From: MRBY01 sp943371005
GTDB lineage: Bacteria; Cyanobacteriota; Cyanobacteriia; Cyanobacteriales; MRBY01
DNA length: 64,000 bases
Direction of reading: 5' to 3'
Assembly: GCA_943371005.1 (NCBI GenBank)
Contig: CALRTB020000017.1
Coordinates: forward strand, 5,925-69,924
Positions 6,845 to 15,704 of the stretch are shown piece after piece (the stretch's first letter is position 1; each line of letters begins with the position of its first letter). A program made the position numbers and the translations under genes. The notes under the pieces are model-generated. The model was not told where the DNA came from and searched no databases. It worked only from the letters and a program-made list of their open reading frames with translations.

Positions 6845-8797
6845 ATGACGACATTGCAGCAGGTCTGGTTAAGCTGGAAAGATCCCCTCACGAGTGACGT
6901 TCAAACCTTAGCCCTGGGGTTACCCATTGCCATTGGTCGTGATGCCAACAGCATGCCGGCGGCGATCGCCAATGGACAACCCGTCGCCAAATTAACCCTC
7001 AATAGCTCCCAGGTTTCTCGGTACCACGCCCTAATTTCTCTCCAGGCCGATCAACTGTGGATTGGGGATCAAAATAGTAGTAATGGCGTGTTTGTAAATG
7101 GGCAGCGTCAAACCCAAAGAAGTCTGCAATCTGGGGATGTCGTACGGATTGGCCCCTATGAAATTTCGATTACCACCACGGCCCCTAACCAACCGGCGAC
7201 CCTACGCCCTTCCAGCGATTCTTTTATTCAGGTTCCAGAACAACAACAGCCGGATCCCCCCAGCGGCAGTTCCCCAGTAGAAACCTTTCCCCCCGCCATC
7301 TTTAACGAGCAATATCTGCGCCCCCAAGATTTATACGCCACCACACTGCCCGTGGAGGAAATGGATTATGTCACCGTTGGGGCGGGGCTAGGGAGCTATA
7401 TTTGGGCTGATTTTTTGCGGATATATGGTGTGCAAGTGCAGCAAATCCGCGCCCTGGGTCTAGAAGCAAAACCCTATGGGCGTTACCAACGCTTGTGTAT
7501 CAACTCACAAATTCCGGCCCACGAACGGCTCCGGTCGAACTCTGATTCTTGTCCTGATAATCTCTGGGGTTGGCCGAGCTATGCCCTCCGGGAAGCCTAC
7601 CAAGATTTTTTGCGGGGTCATTTCCAGGCGGCCTGTCGCCATCTTTGGCAGGTGTTTGGGGAACCTACCCTAATCGAAACCTATACGCCCCGTTCCGGGA
7701 ATGTTTTCAAATCCATCGACCGAGAAGCACAGCGCATCGGTTGGCCCCACATTTATCGGTTTGGGCGGGTGCGGGCGATCCGGAAAACAGATGATGGTCG
7801 TTATGCGATCGCCTATTCTGCGGGGCGGGGTCGCCATGCCTTTGTCATTGGCCGTTACGTGCATCTCTGTACCGGATATCCGGTGATCCAATTTTTACCA
7901 GATCTCCAGGACTACCGCGAAAAAACAGGAGACTTTAAAACGGTCGTCAATGCCTACGAGGAACATGACCACGTATATAGCACCCTCGAACGCCAGGGGG
8001 GGACAGTTTTGATTCGGGGTCGGGGTATTGTCGCCTCTAGGGTGATCCAGCGCATCTACGAAGCCCGCCGCCGTAACCCCAACATTTCGATCTTGCACCT
8101 AATGCGATCGCCAAAACCCGTGGGGAACAAATTTGGCCTCGCCCAGCGACCCGTAAGTAACCACTTTGAGCTTCAACCCTTTAATTGGCCCAAAGCCTGT
8201 TGGGGAGGCACCCTCCGGGAACAATTAGAAAGCGCCGCCCCCAGGGAACGCAGCAATCTCCTGGCCGATTGGGGTGGCACCACCACTGCCGATCGCCACG
8301 ACTGGAGTGACATCATCCAAACGGGCTTAGATAAAGGTTGGTACCGGATCGTTTTTGGGGATGTCGTGGCCGTCGAACCCGATGCCCAGGGACATCCGGT
8401 GACGCGAATTCGTGAAAAAGGCATCACAGGGGAACTCACCCTCACCGCTAACTACATCATTGACGCCACGGGCCTAGACGGAAAGGTCAAAGCAACGCCT
8501 TTGCTGAATGATTTGGTCACCCATTACCAACTGCCCCTCAATGCCATTGGCCGCCTCCAGGTCAACAATGATTTTGAAATGCCCGAAATGCGCAACCGTT
8601 CCGGACGAATGTATGCAGCCGGCGCCATCACCTTTGGTGGCCCCTATGCTGCCGTCGATAGCTTTTTAGGGTTGCAATACTGTGCCCTAAAATCAGTAGA
8701 AGCTTTGGTTCAGGAAAATGCCCCCCAGGTGCGCCCCCTGAATCCCTTGGCTTCCCTATCCCAATGGTTTAAATGGATTAACAATCAAGCCCCATGA
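6845..8797 (+). CDS. FHA domain fused to FAD/NAD(P)-dependent oxidoreductase-like protein
   Basis: 650 residues. An N-terminal FHA domain (about 25-108) carries GRD (31-33), 'SSQVSRYHALI' and 'NSSNGVFVNG'. A Pro/Ser linker leads to a two-Rossmann flavoprotein-like region. This has 'YVTVGAGLGSY' (GAGLGS 179-184, a slightly degenerate FAD motif), a second dinucleotide site 'VLIRGRGIVAS' (GRGIVA 392-397, NADP-like GxGxxA) and a late 'YIIDATGLDG' ATG motif. The layout resembles NAD(P)H-dependent N-hydroxylase/monooxygenase-type flavoproteins, but the substrate is unknown. It is second in a tight FHA-FHA-membrane protein series, and its stop overlaps the next start (ATGA). Confidence 0.7.
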   Translation: MTTLQQVWLSWKDPLTSDVQTLALGLPIAIGRDANSMPAAIANGQPVAKLTLNSSQVSRYHALISLQADQLWIGDQNSSNGVFVNGQRQTQRSLQSGDVVRIGPYEISITTTAPNQPATLRPSSDSFIQVPEQQQPDPPSGSSPVETFPPAIFNEQYLRPQDLYATTLPVEEMDYVTVGAGLGSYIWADFLRIYGVQVQQIRALGLEAKPYGRYQRLCINSQIPAHERLRSNSDSCPDNLWGWPSYALREAYQDFLRGHFQAACRHLWQVFGEPTLIETYTPRSGNVFKSIDREAQRIGWPHIYRFGRVRAIRKTDDGRYAIAYSAGRGRHAFVIGRYVHLCTGYPVIQFLPDLQDYREKTGDFKTVVNAYEEHDHVYSTLERQGGTVLIRGRGIVASRVIQRIYEARRRNPNISILHLMRSPKPVGNKFGLAQRPVSNHFELQPFNWPKACWGGTLREQLESAAPRERSNLLADWGGTTTADRHDWSDIIQTGLDKGWYRIVFGDVVAVEPDAQGHPVTRIREKGITGELTLTANYIIDATGLDGKVKATPLLNDLVTHYQLPLNAIGRLQVNNDFEMPEMRNRSGRMYAAGAITFGGPYAAVDSFLGLQYCALKSVEALVQENAPQVRPLNPLASLSQWFKWINNQAP

Positions 8798-9234
8798 CCC
8801 CAACACTCCTTGGCCGCTGGCAAACTCGACTTCTTTTGATGGGTACGGTGGGTGCCCTCCTCACAGTCTGCTTTGCAGAGGGACTCTGGGGCAATCCCGT
8901 TGGTGCTGTCTATTGGGCGATTTGGGGTTACATTACTGTCTTTGGCCTTGGCTGGGATTGTCTTTATATCTATTTGCAAAATTACCGTTGGGATCAAGAT
9001 TGGCCGGCGGCGCTGCAATGGCTTGCGGCCCTATGGGAAGGGGTCTTCTTTTTGCTCTTGTGGGCTGGCTTACGGAATGTTGCGGGCGTAGCCTTGCCCC
9101 TGACGGAGGATCTGTCCTTAACCTGGTTTGTGATTCACTACGGTTCGGTTTGGCTGGGGATCTTTGTGGCTTCCCAAAGTTTGATGCGTATTTTATTTCC
9201 CCTGTGGCGTTTCCATGGTGGCCGCTGGTTCTAG
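8794..9234 (+). CDS. Four-helix membrane protein of unknown function
   Basis: 146 residues with about four hydrophobic helices (around 13-30, 36-60, 75-95, 108-133) and a basic C-terminus (RFHGGRWF). The ATG overlaps the stop of the FHA-flavoprotein gene by 4 nt, so the two are translationally coupled. I do not recognise the family. Its position suggests a membrane anchor or partner for the flavoprotein. Confidence 0.75.
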   Translation: MTPTLLGRWQTRLLLMGTVGALLTVCFAEGLWGNPVGAVYWAIWGYITVFGLGWDCLYIYLQNYRWDQDWPAALQWLAALWEGVFFLLLWAGLRNVAGVALPLTEDLSLTWFVIHYGSVWLGIFVASQSLMRILFPLWRFHGGRWF

Positions 9235-9405
9235 GGACACAATTTTCGCGAGGGTAGCTTGGGTATTTGACGGTAAGTAAAGGGCGATCGCCTTTTTGCT
9301 TGAGAATTTCTCGCCTCTAGCCAGACTTTTGAGATTCTCCGTTTATGATGAAAGCATCAAAGGCCCTCAGCGCCCCTTTGACGTCGCGAAATATAACCTG
9401 AAGCC

Positions 9406-11025
9406 ATGACGAAACAGACAATCGGTTCTGGTCGATATCAAGTTCTCCGTGAGTTGGGTAGTGGAGGATTTGGCGTCACATACCTTGTAAAAGACAGCTA
9501 CATGCCCTCCCAACCCATCCGTGTCGCGAAGCAGCTTCGACCCCTTGAAGACCAATCTGAAATCTATCGTCTGGTGCAGGAACGGTTTCAACGGGAAGCC
9601 GTATTACTAGAAGAACTCGGCAGTAATCCCCAAATTCCGAGCCTCTATGCCTATTTTGAAGAAGAAGGCAAATTCTATCTGGTTCAGGAATACATCGAAG
9701 GCCAAACCCTAGAAGCACTCCTAAAAAATGAAGGGCCCCAGTCCGCCACCACAGTCCGGCAAATCTTGGTTGATACCCTCGATATTTTGGAATTTATCGA
9801 AACCAAACAAATTATCCACCGGGACATTAAGCCAGAAAATATTATTCTGCGCGAGGCGGACAAAAAACCTGTGCTGATTGACTTTGGTGCAGTCCGGGAA
9901 ATTATGGGCACCCAAATGATGAGCAGTGGTGCTGCTGCAAAAAGCTCCATTGTGATCGGGACACCTGGATTCATGCCCCCAGAACAGGCGTCCGGTCGGC
10001 CCGTTTTTTCGAGCGACTTGTACGCCCTCGCCCTGACGATGGTCTATCTCCTCACCGGGGTGATGCCCCAAGATTTTCAACATGATCCCATCACCGGGGA
10101 ATTAACCTGGCCCAGTCAAAATATCGCGGATCAACATCTGGTGGCGGTGTTGAATTTTGCCATTAAACCTAATCCGAAAGAGCGGTTTATGACGGCCAAG
10201 GCGATGCGGGCGGCCCTCACAGCGGCAATGCCCAACAACCAAGCCACGGAGGTTGTGCCAGAAATTTTACCGACCATCGTTGCCTCTACCATTGCCACAG
10301 CACCGGTTGGGACAGGTTCTAATGCTAATGCGCCGGCTGGTACGCCAGTGACACCCGCAACAGAGATTTCCGGAGGCGGCCAAGCGCCGCCAAACTATCA
10401 CGTGGCCGAAGAGCTTTCTTTTGCGGCGGCAGATTTACAGCAGGGCAGTTCCAAAAAACGTGGTGCTCCCTGGGGATTGCTTCTGGGTTTGGGGCTACTA
10501 GGACTTGGTGGTTACCAACTTTATCAAGTGGTGCAGCAACGTCAAATTGCCGGGGAAGTGCAACCGGGGGTGACACCTGATAATCCGGATTCGGGGACAA
10601 CGCCACCGGAAAATGGCGCAAGTCCAGATCCTACCAATCCTGATCCGACCACGCCAGTGACTCCGACCACACCAGAGACACCAACTACGCCCGATCCGGT
10701 TGTGACCCCCCCGACTGATGGCGTCTTTTTTGGGGCGATCGCCTTTTCGGAGGCCACGGGGGAATATGGCTATGTGATTGATGTGCCCACCCAAGCAGAG
10801 GCAGAACAAGCGGCGGTGGAAGATTGCGAATTTTTTGCGGAGTCCGGTGATTGCCAGGCATTAGTGTGGTTCCGCAATGCCTGTGGGGCGATCGCCATGG
10901 GGCCAGAGGCCTATGGTAGTGGCTGGGGCGAGGACATTGAAAGCGCCGAGGCAGTAGCCCTGGATGTTTGCAGTCAGTTTGGCTCCGGCTGTGAGGTGGT
11001 CGATTCTGTCTGCACAAGTCAGTAG
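9406..11025 (+). CDS. Transmembrane Ser/Thr protein kinase with DUF4189-like outer domain
   Basis: 539 residues. The N-terminal kinase domain is complete: glycine loop 'ELGSGGFGVTY', Lys42, HRDIKPEN (138-145), DFG (159-161) and 'GTPGFMPPEQ' activation segment. A single TM segment (about 356-377) follows. A Pro/Thr-rich spacer (about 388-437) leads to a C-terminal domain (440-539) with six cysteines (474, 483, 493, 522, 529, 536), matching DUF4189 as I know it ('GAIAFSEATGEYGY', 'GDCQALVWFRNACGAIAMG'). The kinase would be cytoplasmic and the Cys-rich domain periplasmic or lumenal, possibly a disulfide-stabilised sensor. Start ATG 9406, 171 nt after the 4-TM gene. The two FHA proteins upstream are candidate partners. 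Confidence 0.88.
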   Translation: MTKQTIGSGRYQVLRELGSGGFGVTYLVKDSYMPSQPIRVAKQLRPLEDQSEIYRLVQERFQREAVLLEELGSNPQIPSLYAYFEEEGKFYLVQEYIEGQTLEALLKNEGPQSATTVRQILVDTLDILEFIETKQIIHRDIKPENIILREADKKPVLIDFGAVREIMGTQMMSSGAAAKSSIVIGTPGFMPPEQASGRPVFSSDLYALALTMVYLLTGVMPQDFQHDPITGELTWPSQNIADQHLVAVLNFAIKPNPKERFMTAKAMRAALTAAMPNNQATEVVPEILPTIVASTIATAPVGTGSNANAPAGTPVTPATEISGGGQAPPNYHVAEELSFAAADLQQGSSKKRGAPWGLLLGLGLLGLGGYQLYQVVQQRQIAGEVQPGVTPDNPDSGTTPPENGASPDPTNPDPTTPVTPTTPETPTTPDPVVTPPTDGVFFGAIAFSEATGEYGYVIDVPTQAEAEQAAVEDCEFFAESGDCQALVWFRNACGAIAMGPEAYGSGWGEDIESAEAVALDVCSQFGSGCEVVDSVCTSQ

Positions 11026-11093
11026 CCGTTGTGGGCCGGGCTTCCCAGGGGGTAGAGTAGTGATTAATTTGAATTTTCTGGGATTGTTCCACC

Positions 11094-13031
11094 ATGGCTA
11101 CTCCGCAAACCGCCCCCTACGGCACTTGGCGATCGCCGATTACTTCTGACCTGATCGTTTCGAGCAGCATTGGTCTAGGGGCGGTGGCCTGGGCCGGTGA
11201 AACCCTCTATTGGTTAGAGGGCAGACCCCAGGAAAAAGGGCGCAATGTGCTAGTAAAACGAAGCGCTGACGGAAGTGCGGTAGACATTACGCCGCCGGAT
11301 TTCAATGTGCGTAGTCGTGTCCATGAGTATGGTGGTGGCGCGTTTTTAATTCTTGAAAATGGCACTGTCTATTTTTCCAACGATGGTGATCGCCGCCTCT
11401 ATGTCCAAAAGCCAAACCAAGAACCCCAGGCCTTAACCCCAGAAAATCAACGCCGTTATGCCGATTTTATTCTCGATGCAGCCCACAATCGCCTAATCTG
11501 CGTTAGTGAAGACCACAGTGTTGCAGGCCACGAACCGAAAAATGATCTGGTGGCGATCGCCCTCGATTCCGGCGACATTCAAGTTTTAGTTGAAGGCAAT
11601 GATTTTTATACCTCACCCCGTCTTTCTCCCGATGGGAAAACCATCGCCTGGGTCAGTTGGGATCACCCCGATATGCCCTGGGACAATAGCCAACTCTGGA
11701 TTGCTGAGATTCAAGCGGATGGTACTTTAGGGGAGAAAACCTTGGTGGCTGGGGGCAATGGTGAATCCGTGGTCGAACCCCGCTGGTCGCCCGGTGGTGT
11801 GTTGTATTTCAGTGGCGATCGCAGCGGCTATTGGAACCTTTATCGTTATGCCGATGGTGAGTCCCAAGCCGTCTATCCCGCCGAAGCAGAGTTTGGTTAT
11901 CCTCACTGGGTATTTGGGGAAGCGATCCTGGGCTTTGTCGATGAAACGACCCTGGTATGCACTTACAACGACCACGGCACCTGGAAACTCGCCACCCTCA
12001 ATCCTGATCGCCGCGCCCTCACGCCGATCCCCGTCCCCTACAGCAGCATTAGTGATCTCCAGGTACAGGGGGAAACCATTGCTTTTATCGGCGGCGCGGC
12101 CACCCAACCCACTGCCATCGTTACTCTGGATCTGTTTACGGGGGAAACGGTGCGGGTCAAGGAAGCTAGCACGTTAAAAATTGATCCCGGCTACCTTTCT
12201 CAACCCCAGGCCATTGAATTCCCCACAGAAAACGGTCTCACCGCCCACGCCTGGTATTACCCGCCCACGAACCAAGATTTCCAAGCTCCTGCCGATACAG
12301 CACCGCCTCTGTTGGTGAAGAGTCACGGTGGCCCCACGGCGATGGCTTCAGCGAGCTTAAATCTGCGGATTCAATATTGGACGAGTCGCGGTTTTGCCTT
12401 TGTGGATGTGAACTACGGTGGTAGCACGGGTTACGGTCGAGACTATCACCAGCGCTTGGATGGCAATTGGGGCATTGTCGATGTGCAGGATTGCGTCAAC
12501 GTGGCGAAATATCTCGTCGAAAAGGGATTGGCCGACGGGGAAAAATTGGCGATCGCCGGCGGCAGTGCGGGGGGATACACAACCTTAGCCGCTTTGACTT
12601 TCCATGATGTCTTTAAGGCCGGGGCCAGCTATTATGGCATTTCTGACCTGGAGGTGCTCGCCACCGACACCCACAAATTTGAGGCCCGTTACCTCGACCG
12701 CCTCATCGGTCAATATCCCGCAGAAAAAGAAAAATACGTCAGGCGATCGCCAATCCACTTCACCGAAAAGCTCGCCTGTCCTGTTATTTTCTTCCAGGGC
12801 TTAGAAGATAAAGTGGTCCCCCCGAACCAAGCGGAGCTGATGGTGGAAGCGATTAAATCAAAAGGTTTACCCGTTGCCTATGTGCCCTTTGAGGGGGAGC
12901 AGCACGGTTTTCGCCAGGCTGAAAATATCAAAAAAGCCCTCGACAGTGAATTTTATTTCTACAGTCAAATCTTTGGCTTTACCCCGGCCGAGGCCCTCGA
13001 ACCCGTGGAAATTATCGGAAAGTCGGCGTAA
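11094..13031 (+). CDS. S9-family prolyl oligopeptidase-like serine peptidase
   Basis: 645 residues. An N-terminal beta-propeller region ('SPRLSPDGKTIAWVSWDHPDMPW', 'VEPRWSPGGVLYFSGDRSG') gates an alpha/beta hydrolase domain. The catalytic triad is visible as Ser491 in GGSAGG, Asp572 in 'FQGLEDKVVPP' and His604 in 'GEQHGFR'. It fits acylaminoacyl-peptidase/dipeptidyl-peptidase members of family S9. No signal peptide, so probably cytoplasmic and active on short peptides. The substrate is not predictable. Confidence 0.88.
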   Translation: MATPQTAPYGTWRSPITSDLIVSSSIGLGAVAWAGETLYWLEGRPQEKGRNVLVKRSADGSAVDITPPDFNVRSRVHEYGGGAFLILENGTVYFSNDGDRRLYVQKPNQEPQALTPENQRRYADFILDAAHNRLICVSEDHSVAGHEPKNDLVAIALDSGDIQVLVEGNDFYTSPRLSPDGKTIAWVSWDHPDMPWDNSQLWIAEIQADGTLGEKTLVAGGNGESVVEPRWSPGGVLYFSGDRSGYWNLYRYADGESQAVYPAEAEFGYPHWVFGEAILGFVDETTLVCTYNDHGTWKLATLNPDRRALTPIPVPYSSISDLQVQGETIAFIGGAATQPTAIVTLDLFTGETVRVKEASTLKIDPGYLSQPQAIEFPTENGLTAHAWYYPPTNQDFQAPADTAPPLLVKSHGGPTAMASASLNLRIQYWTSRGFAFVDVNYGGSTGYGRDYHQRLDGNWGIVDVQDCVNVAKYLVEKGLADGEKLAIAGGSAGGYTTLAALTFHDVFKAGASYYGISDLEVLATDTHKFEARYLDRLIGQYPAEKEKYVRRSPIHFTEKLACPVIFFQGLEDKVVPPNQAELMVEAIKSKGLPVAYVPFEGEQHGFRQAENIKKALDSEFYFYSQIFGFTPAEALEPVEIIGKSA

Positions 13032-13137
13032 AACCCTGCCTTTTTTAGAGCGGGGATATAAGCCGAGCGACTGACCAAAGGGAAGAAGCAAGCCACACCT
13101 TCTATTTCATTTTAAAATACCCAGCATAAACATTGGA

Positions 13138-14346
13138 ATGATCGAACTAATGCTGATTCTTGAGTTTAAAGTTAAGGGTAAACCTGCTCAATACAGCGCC
13201 ATTGACGAGGCTATTCGGACAACTCAGTTCATCCGGAATAAGTCTATCCGCTATTGGATGGATAATCCCAATGTCACAAAGTACGACCTCAATAAACAAT
13301 GCGCAGTATTGGCCAAGGAGTTTCCTTTTGCCAATGACTTAAACTCCCAGGCTAGACAATCTGCCGCTGAACGAGCATGGTCTGCTATTGCTCGTTTTTA
13401 CGACAATTGCAAGAAGAAAGTTGCAGGCAAAAAAGGCTATCCAAAATTCCAGAGAAATTGTCGCTCTGTGGAATATAAAACTTCAGGGTGGAAGCTAGAG
13501 GACAATCGCAAATACATTGTCTTCACTGACAAAAAGAAGATTGGCCGATTAAAACTCTTGGGGAGCCGTGACCTGAACTTCTACCAACCAGAGCAAATTA
13601 AGCGGGTGCGATTAGTTCGTCGTGCGGATGGCTACTATGCTCAGTTTGCGGTAAGTGTAGACCGTCAAGAATCAGTCATGCCATCAGGGAAAGCGATTGG
13701 GTTGGATGTGGGCTTAAAAGAGTTCTACACCGACTCTAATGGTTTTGCAGTGGAAAATCCTCGCTTTTTGCGTAAAGGGGAACAGCGGCTTAAACGAGCG
13801 CAACGTCTTGTTTCTCGCAAGCAAAAGGGAGGCAGTAATCGACGCAAGGCAATCAACAAACTAGGGAGAGTTCACCTGAAGATAAGTAGGCGGCGTAAAG
13901 ACCATGCGGTGAAGTTAGCACGGTGCGTAATCACATCTAACGATGTAGTGGCCTATGAAGACTTACGGGTGAAAAATCTAGTGAAAAACCATTGCCTAGC
14001 GAAATCGATTAACGATGCAAGTTGGTATCAGTTTCGGGTGTGGTTGGAGTATTTCGGCAAGGTGTTTGGGAAAATCACCATTGCCGTACCACCCCACTAC
14101 ACAAGCCAGAACTGTAGTGCCTGTGGTCAAACGGTGCAGAAGTCTCTTTCAGTGCGGACTCATGTGTGTGAGTGTGGCTGTGAGCTAGACCGTGACCACA
14201 ATGCAGCGATAAACATCTTGCGTTTAGGATTGAGTACGGTGGGGCACACCGGAATGTACGCTTTGGGAGATTTGACCACTACTCTGGCTGAATCCGTTCT
14301 GTCAGGGCAAGTTGAATCGTTGAGCAAAGAATCCCCTCGCCTTTAG
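13138..14346 (+). CDS. tnpB: TnpB RNA-guided nuclease (IS605 OrfB family)
   Basis: 402 residues, full length. The N-terminus has the OrfB helix-turn-helix-like segment ('TTQFIRNKSIRYWM'). The RuvC acidic residues are present: Asp190 in 'AIGLDVGLKEFYTDSNG', Glu274 in 'VVAYEDLRVKNL' and Asp351/353 in 'DRDHNAAINI'. A zinc finger is formed by 'CSACG' (326, 329) and 'CECGC' (344-348). TnpB proteins are omega-RNA-guided DNA nucleases that help retain the element. No tnpA is adjacent, so mobility would need a transposase in trans. The stop TAG lies inside the right-end hairpin. A second Met is at codon 5. Confidence 0.93.
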   Translation: MIELMLILEFKVKGKPAQYSAIDEAIRTTQFIRNKSIRYWMDNPNVTKYDLNKQCAVLAKEFPFANDLNSQARQSAAERAWSAIARFYDNCKKKVAGKKGYPKFQRNCRSVEYKTSGWKLEDNRKYIVFTDKKKIGRLKLLGSRDLNFYQPEQIKRVRLVRRADGYYAQFAVSVDRQESVMPSGKAIGLDVGLKEFYTDSNGFAVENPRFLRKGEQRLKRAQRLVSRKQKGGSNRRKAINKLGRVHLKISRRRKDHAVKLARCVITSNDVVAYEDLRVKNLVKNHCLAKSINDASWYQFRVWLEYFGKVFGKITIAVPPHYTSQNCSACGQTVQKSLSVRTHVCECGCELDRDHNAAINILRLGLSTVGHTGMYALGDLTTTLAESVLSGQVESLSKESPRL

Positions 14347-14362
14347 GCAGGGGAGTGTCAAC
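14200..14362 (+). ncRNA. Probable omega RNA (reRNA) 3' region of the TnpB element
   Basis: By analogy with characterised TnpB systems the guide scaffold is transcribed from the 3' end of tnpB through the right end. The stem CCCCT-CGCC/GGC-AGGGG (14333-14353) and the tail ending near 14362 fit a scaffold 3' end; bases past the element end would be the guide. The 5' limit is only approximate. Confidence 0.4.
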
Positions 14363-14377
14363 AACCTCTAACCAGCC

Positions 14378-15577
14378 CTAACGAAAATTAACCGGATCTT
14401 GGTCGCGGCGGTGGCGCACGGGGATTGGTTCCCCTTGTCTCTCGCCAGCCAGTTTCGCGGTATTTTCCAAAGCCGTCCGTAAATGTTTTGCGGCATAGAT
14501 GGACATATCTCTGGGCACATTCAGGCGATCGCGCAGATATCGCAGCGCTTTGTCAGAATCCTGGGGTGGTTCACACACTTCCCCGATGATCATCGCAGTC
14601 AGGGCACAGCGGAGGGCCTGGTCAAAAAATTGATCATTGGCAGGGTTAACCTTCACAATATTGCGGCGATGTTTAATCACCCGATACAAGGCTTCCTGTT
14701 TCGCGTTGGCTGGCTCCGGATAACCCACATCCGGCAGACCGAACCACTCCCCCTCATCTACTCTTGTTTGATTGGCTAAAGCTTGGGGTTCCCCGTTGGC
14801 ATAGCAACCGCCCATCTGGGGCGGCAAATCATGGACATGGGTATGGAAATCGCTCTGGGTGCCCCGGTAGGTGGGGCGGGTTTCCATGGCATCAAACCAA
14901 GCGTCAAACCGGGAATTTTCCTCCCGTAGCGAATAGCCTTTGTAATAGTAGAGACTGGCATTCATCCGCTCCACATAGGGCGTGAAAATCACATCGACAA
15001 CGCTAAATTCTTCGAGGAAGTAGGGGCCTGGGATGGCGGCTAGGGCTTCTTCTACCTGCTGCACCACCTGGATAAACTTACGACGACCTTCTTTATCTTG
15101 TCCGGGAAATAGTGGTGGCCGACAGAGCCAATTGCACCAGGCACGGAATAATAATCTTTCGAGGCGACGCAGGGGCAAAACTCTAGGATCCGTCAGGCTG
15201 AAAGTAAGCGGCCCAAATGCCTGTTCTAGGGCGAGTAAAATATCATCACTCTCGGTGATCATGCGGCCATCGAGTTCCAGGGCCGGGAGCATGCCGGAGG
15301 GGACTTTTTGTTTATACCAGGCTTCTTTTTCGCCATAGCAAAACATCGTCACTTTTTTGATGCGGTAGGGGATGCGCTTTTCCTCTAGCCAGAGCCAGAC
15401 TTTTTGGCAGTAGGGACACCAGGCGTGGTTGTCGCGGTAGAACGTTACCCGGATATCTTTTTCTGACTGGCCAAAGAGCCGTAAGCAGGATTGGGCATTG
15501 GTTGGGCCATTTTCGTAGTCAAGCTGAAAATCAGTGAGGGCTTCGAGTTCTGGCCAACTGAGGGGAGCAAGGGTCAT
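14378..15577 (-). CDS. Glutathione S-transferase family protein, large cyanobacterial form
   Basis: 399 residues from ATG 15577; a start at 15667 would add 30 unconserved residues. A glutaredoxin/GST-N domain near residues 40-120 has the redox-like 'WCPYCQKVWLWLEE' and the cis-Pro region 'KVPSGMLPALELDG...ITESDDIL'. An all-helical GST-C domain follows, then about 110 extra residues of a kind seen in cyanobacterial and plant GST-like proteins. The substrate is unknown. The 3' end lies 16 nt from the TnpB right end, so the insertion sits immediately downstream of this gene. Confidence 0.8.
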   Translation of the reverse strand: MTLAPLSWPELEALTDFQLDYENGPTNAQSCLRLFGQSEKDIRVTFYRDNHAWCPYCQKVWLWLEEKRIPYRIKKVTMFCYGEKEAWYKQKVPSGMLPALELDGRMITESDDILLALEQAFGPLTFSLTDPRVLPLRRLERLLFRAWCNWLCRPPLFPGQDKEGRRKFIQVVQQVEEALAAIPGPYFLEEFSVVDVIFTPYVERMNASLYYYKGYSLREENSRFDAWFDAMETRPTYRGTQSDFHTHVHDLPPQMGGCYANGEPQALANQTRVDEGEWFGLPDVGYPEPANAKQEALYRVIKHRRNIVKVNPANDQFFDQALRCALTAMIIGEVCEPPQDSDKALRYLRDRLNVPRDMSIYAAKHLRTALENTAKLAGERQGEPIPVRHRRDQDPVNFR

Positions 15578-15647
15578 CGCTTTTGGGGAAATACGCAACA
15601 GTTGATCATTATGGCGAATTTTGTCGATCCGGGGTGGTGTGGAGCCA

Positions 15648-15677
15648 GAAAAAACCCCCAAAATCAAAACTTGGGGG
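15648..15677 (-). terminator. Rho-independent terminator of the MscS gene
   Basis: Minus-strand CCCCCAA and TTGGGGG (15671-15677 with 15655-15661) with a 9-nt loop are followed by a T-run (complement of A at 15648-15654). Confidence 0.8.
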
Positions 15678-15704
15678 CAGCATTGCGATCAATCATCCAG
15701 AGAA

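Larger units (their letters stand above)
13138..14362 (+). mobile_element. Solo TnpB insertion element (IS200/IS605 superfamily, IS1341-type)
   Basis: An intact tnpB gene without tnpA, followed directly by a hairpin right end (CCCC...GGGG, 14333-14353) and a GTGTCAAC tail typical of IS605-family right ends. The exact left end and TAM are not fixed; it probably lies in the AT-rich 13085-13137. No GCGATCGC octamer occurs from about 12.75 to 14.5 kb, unlike the flanks, which supports transfer. Confidence 0.75.

Noticed and set aside
8173..8445. 90-codon reverse-strand frame inside the FHA-flavoprotein gene
   Set aside because: It is a shadow frame in GC-rich coding DNA with no SD or recognisable protein.
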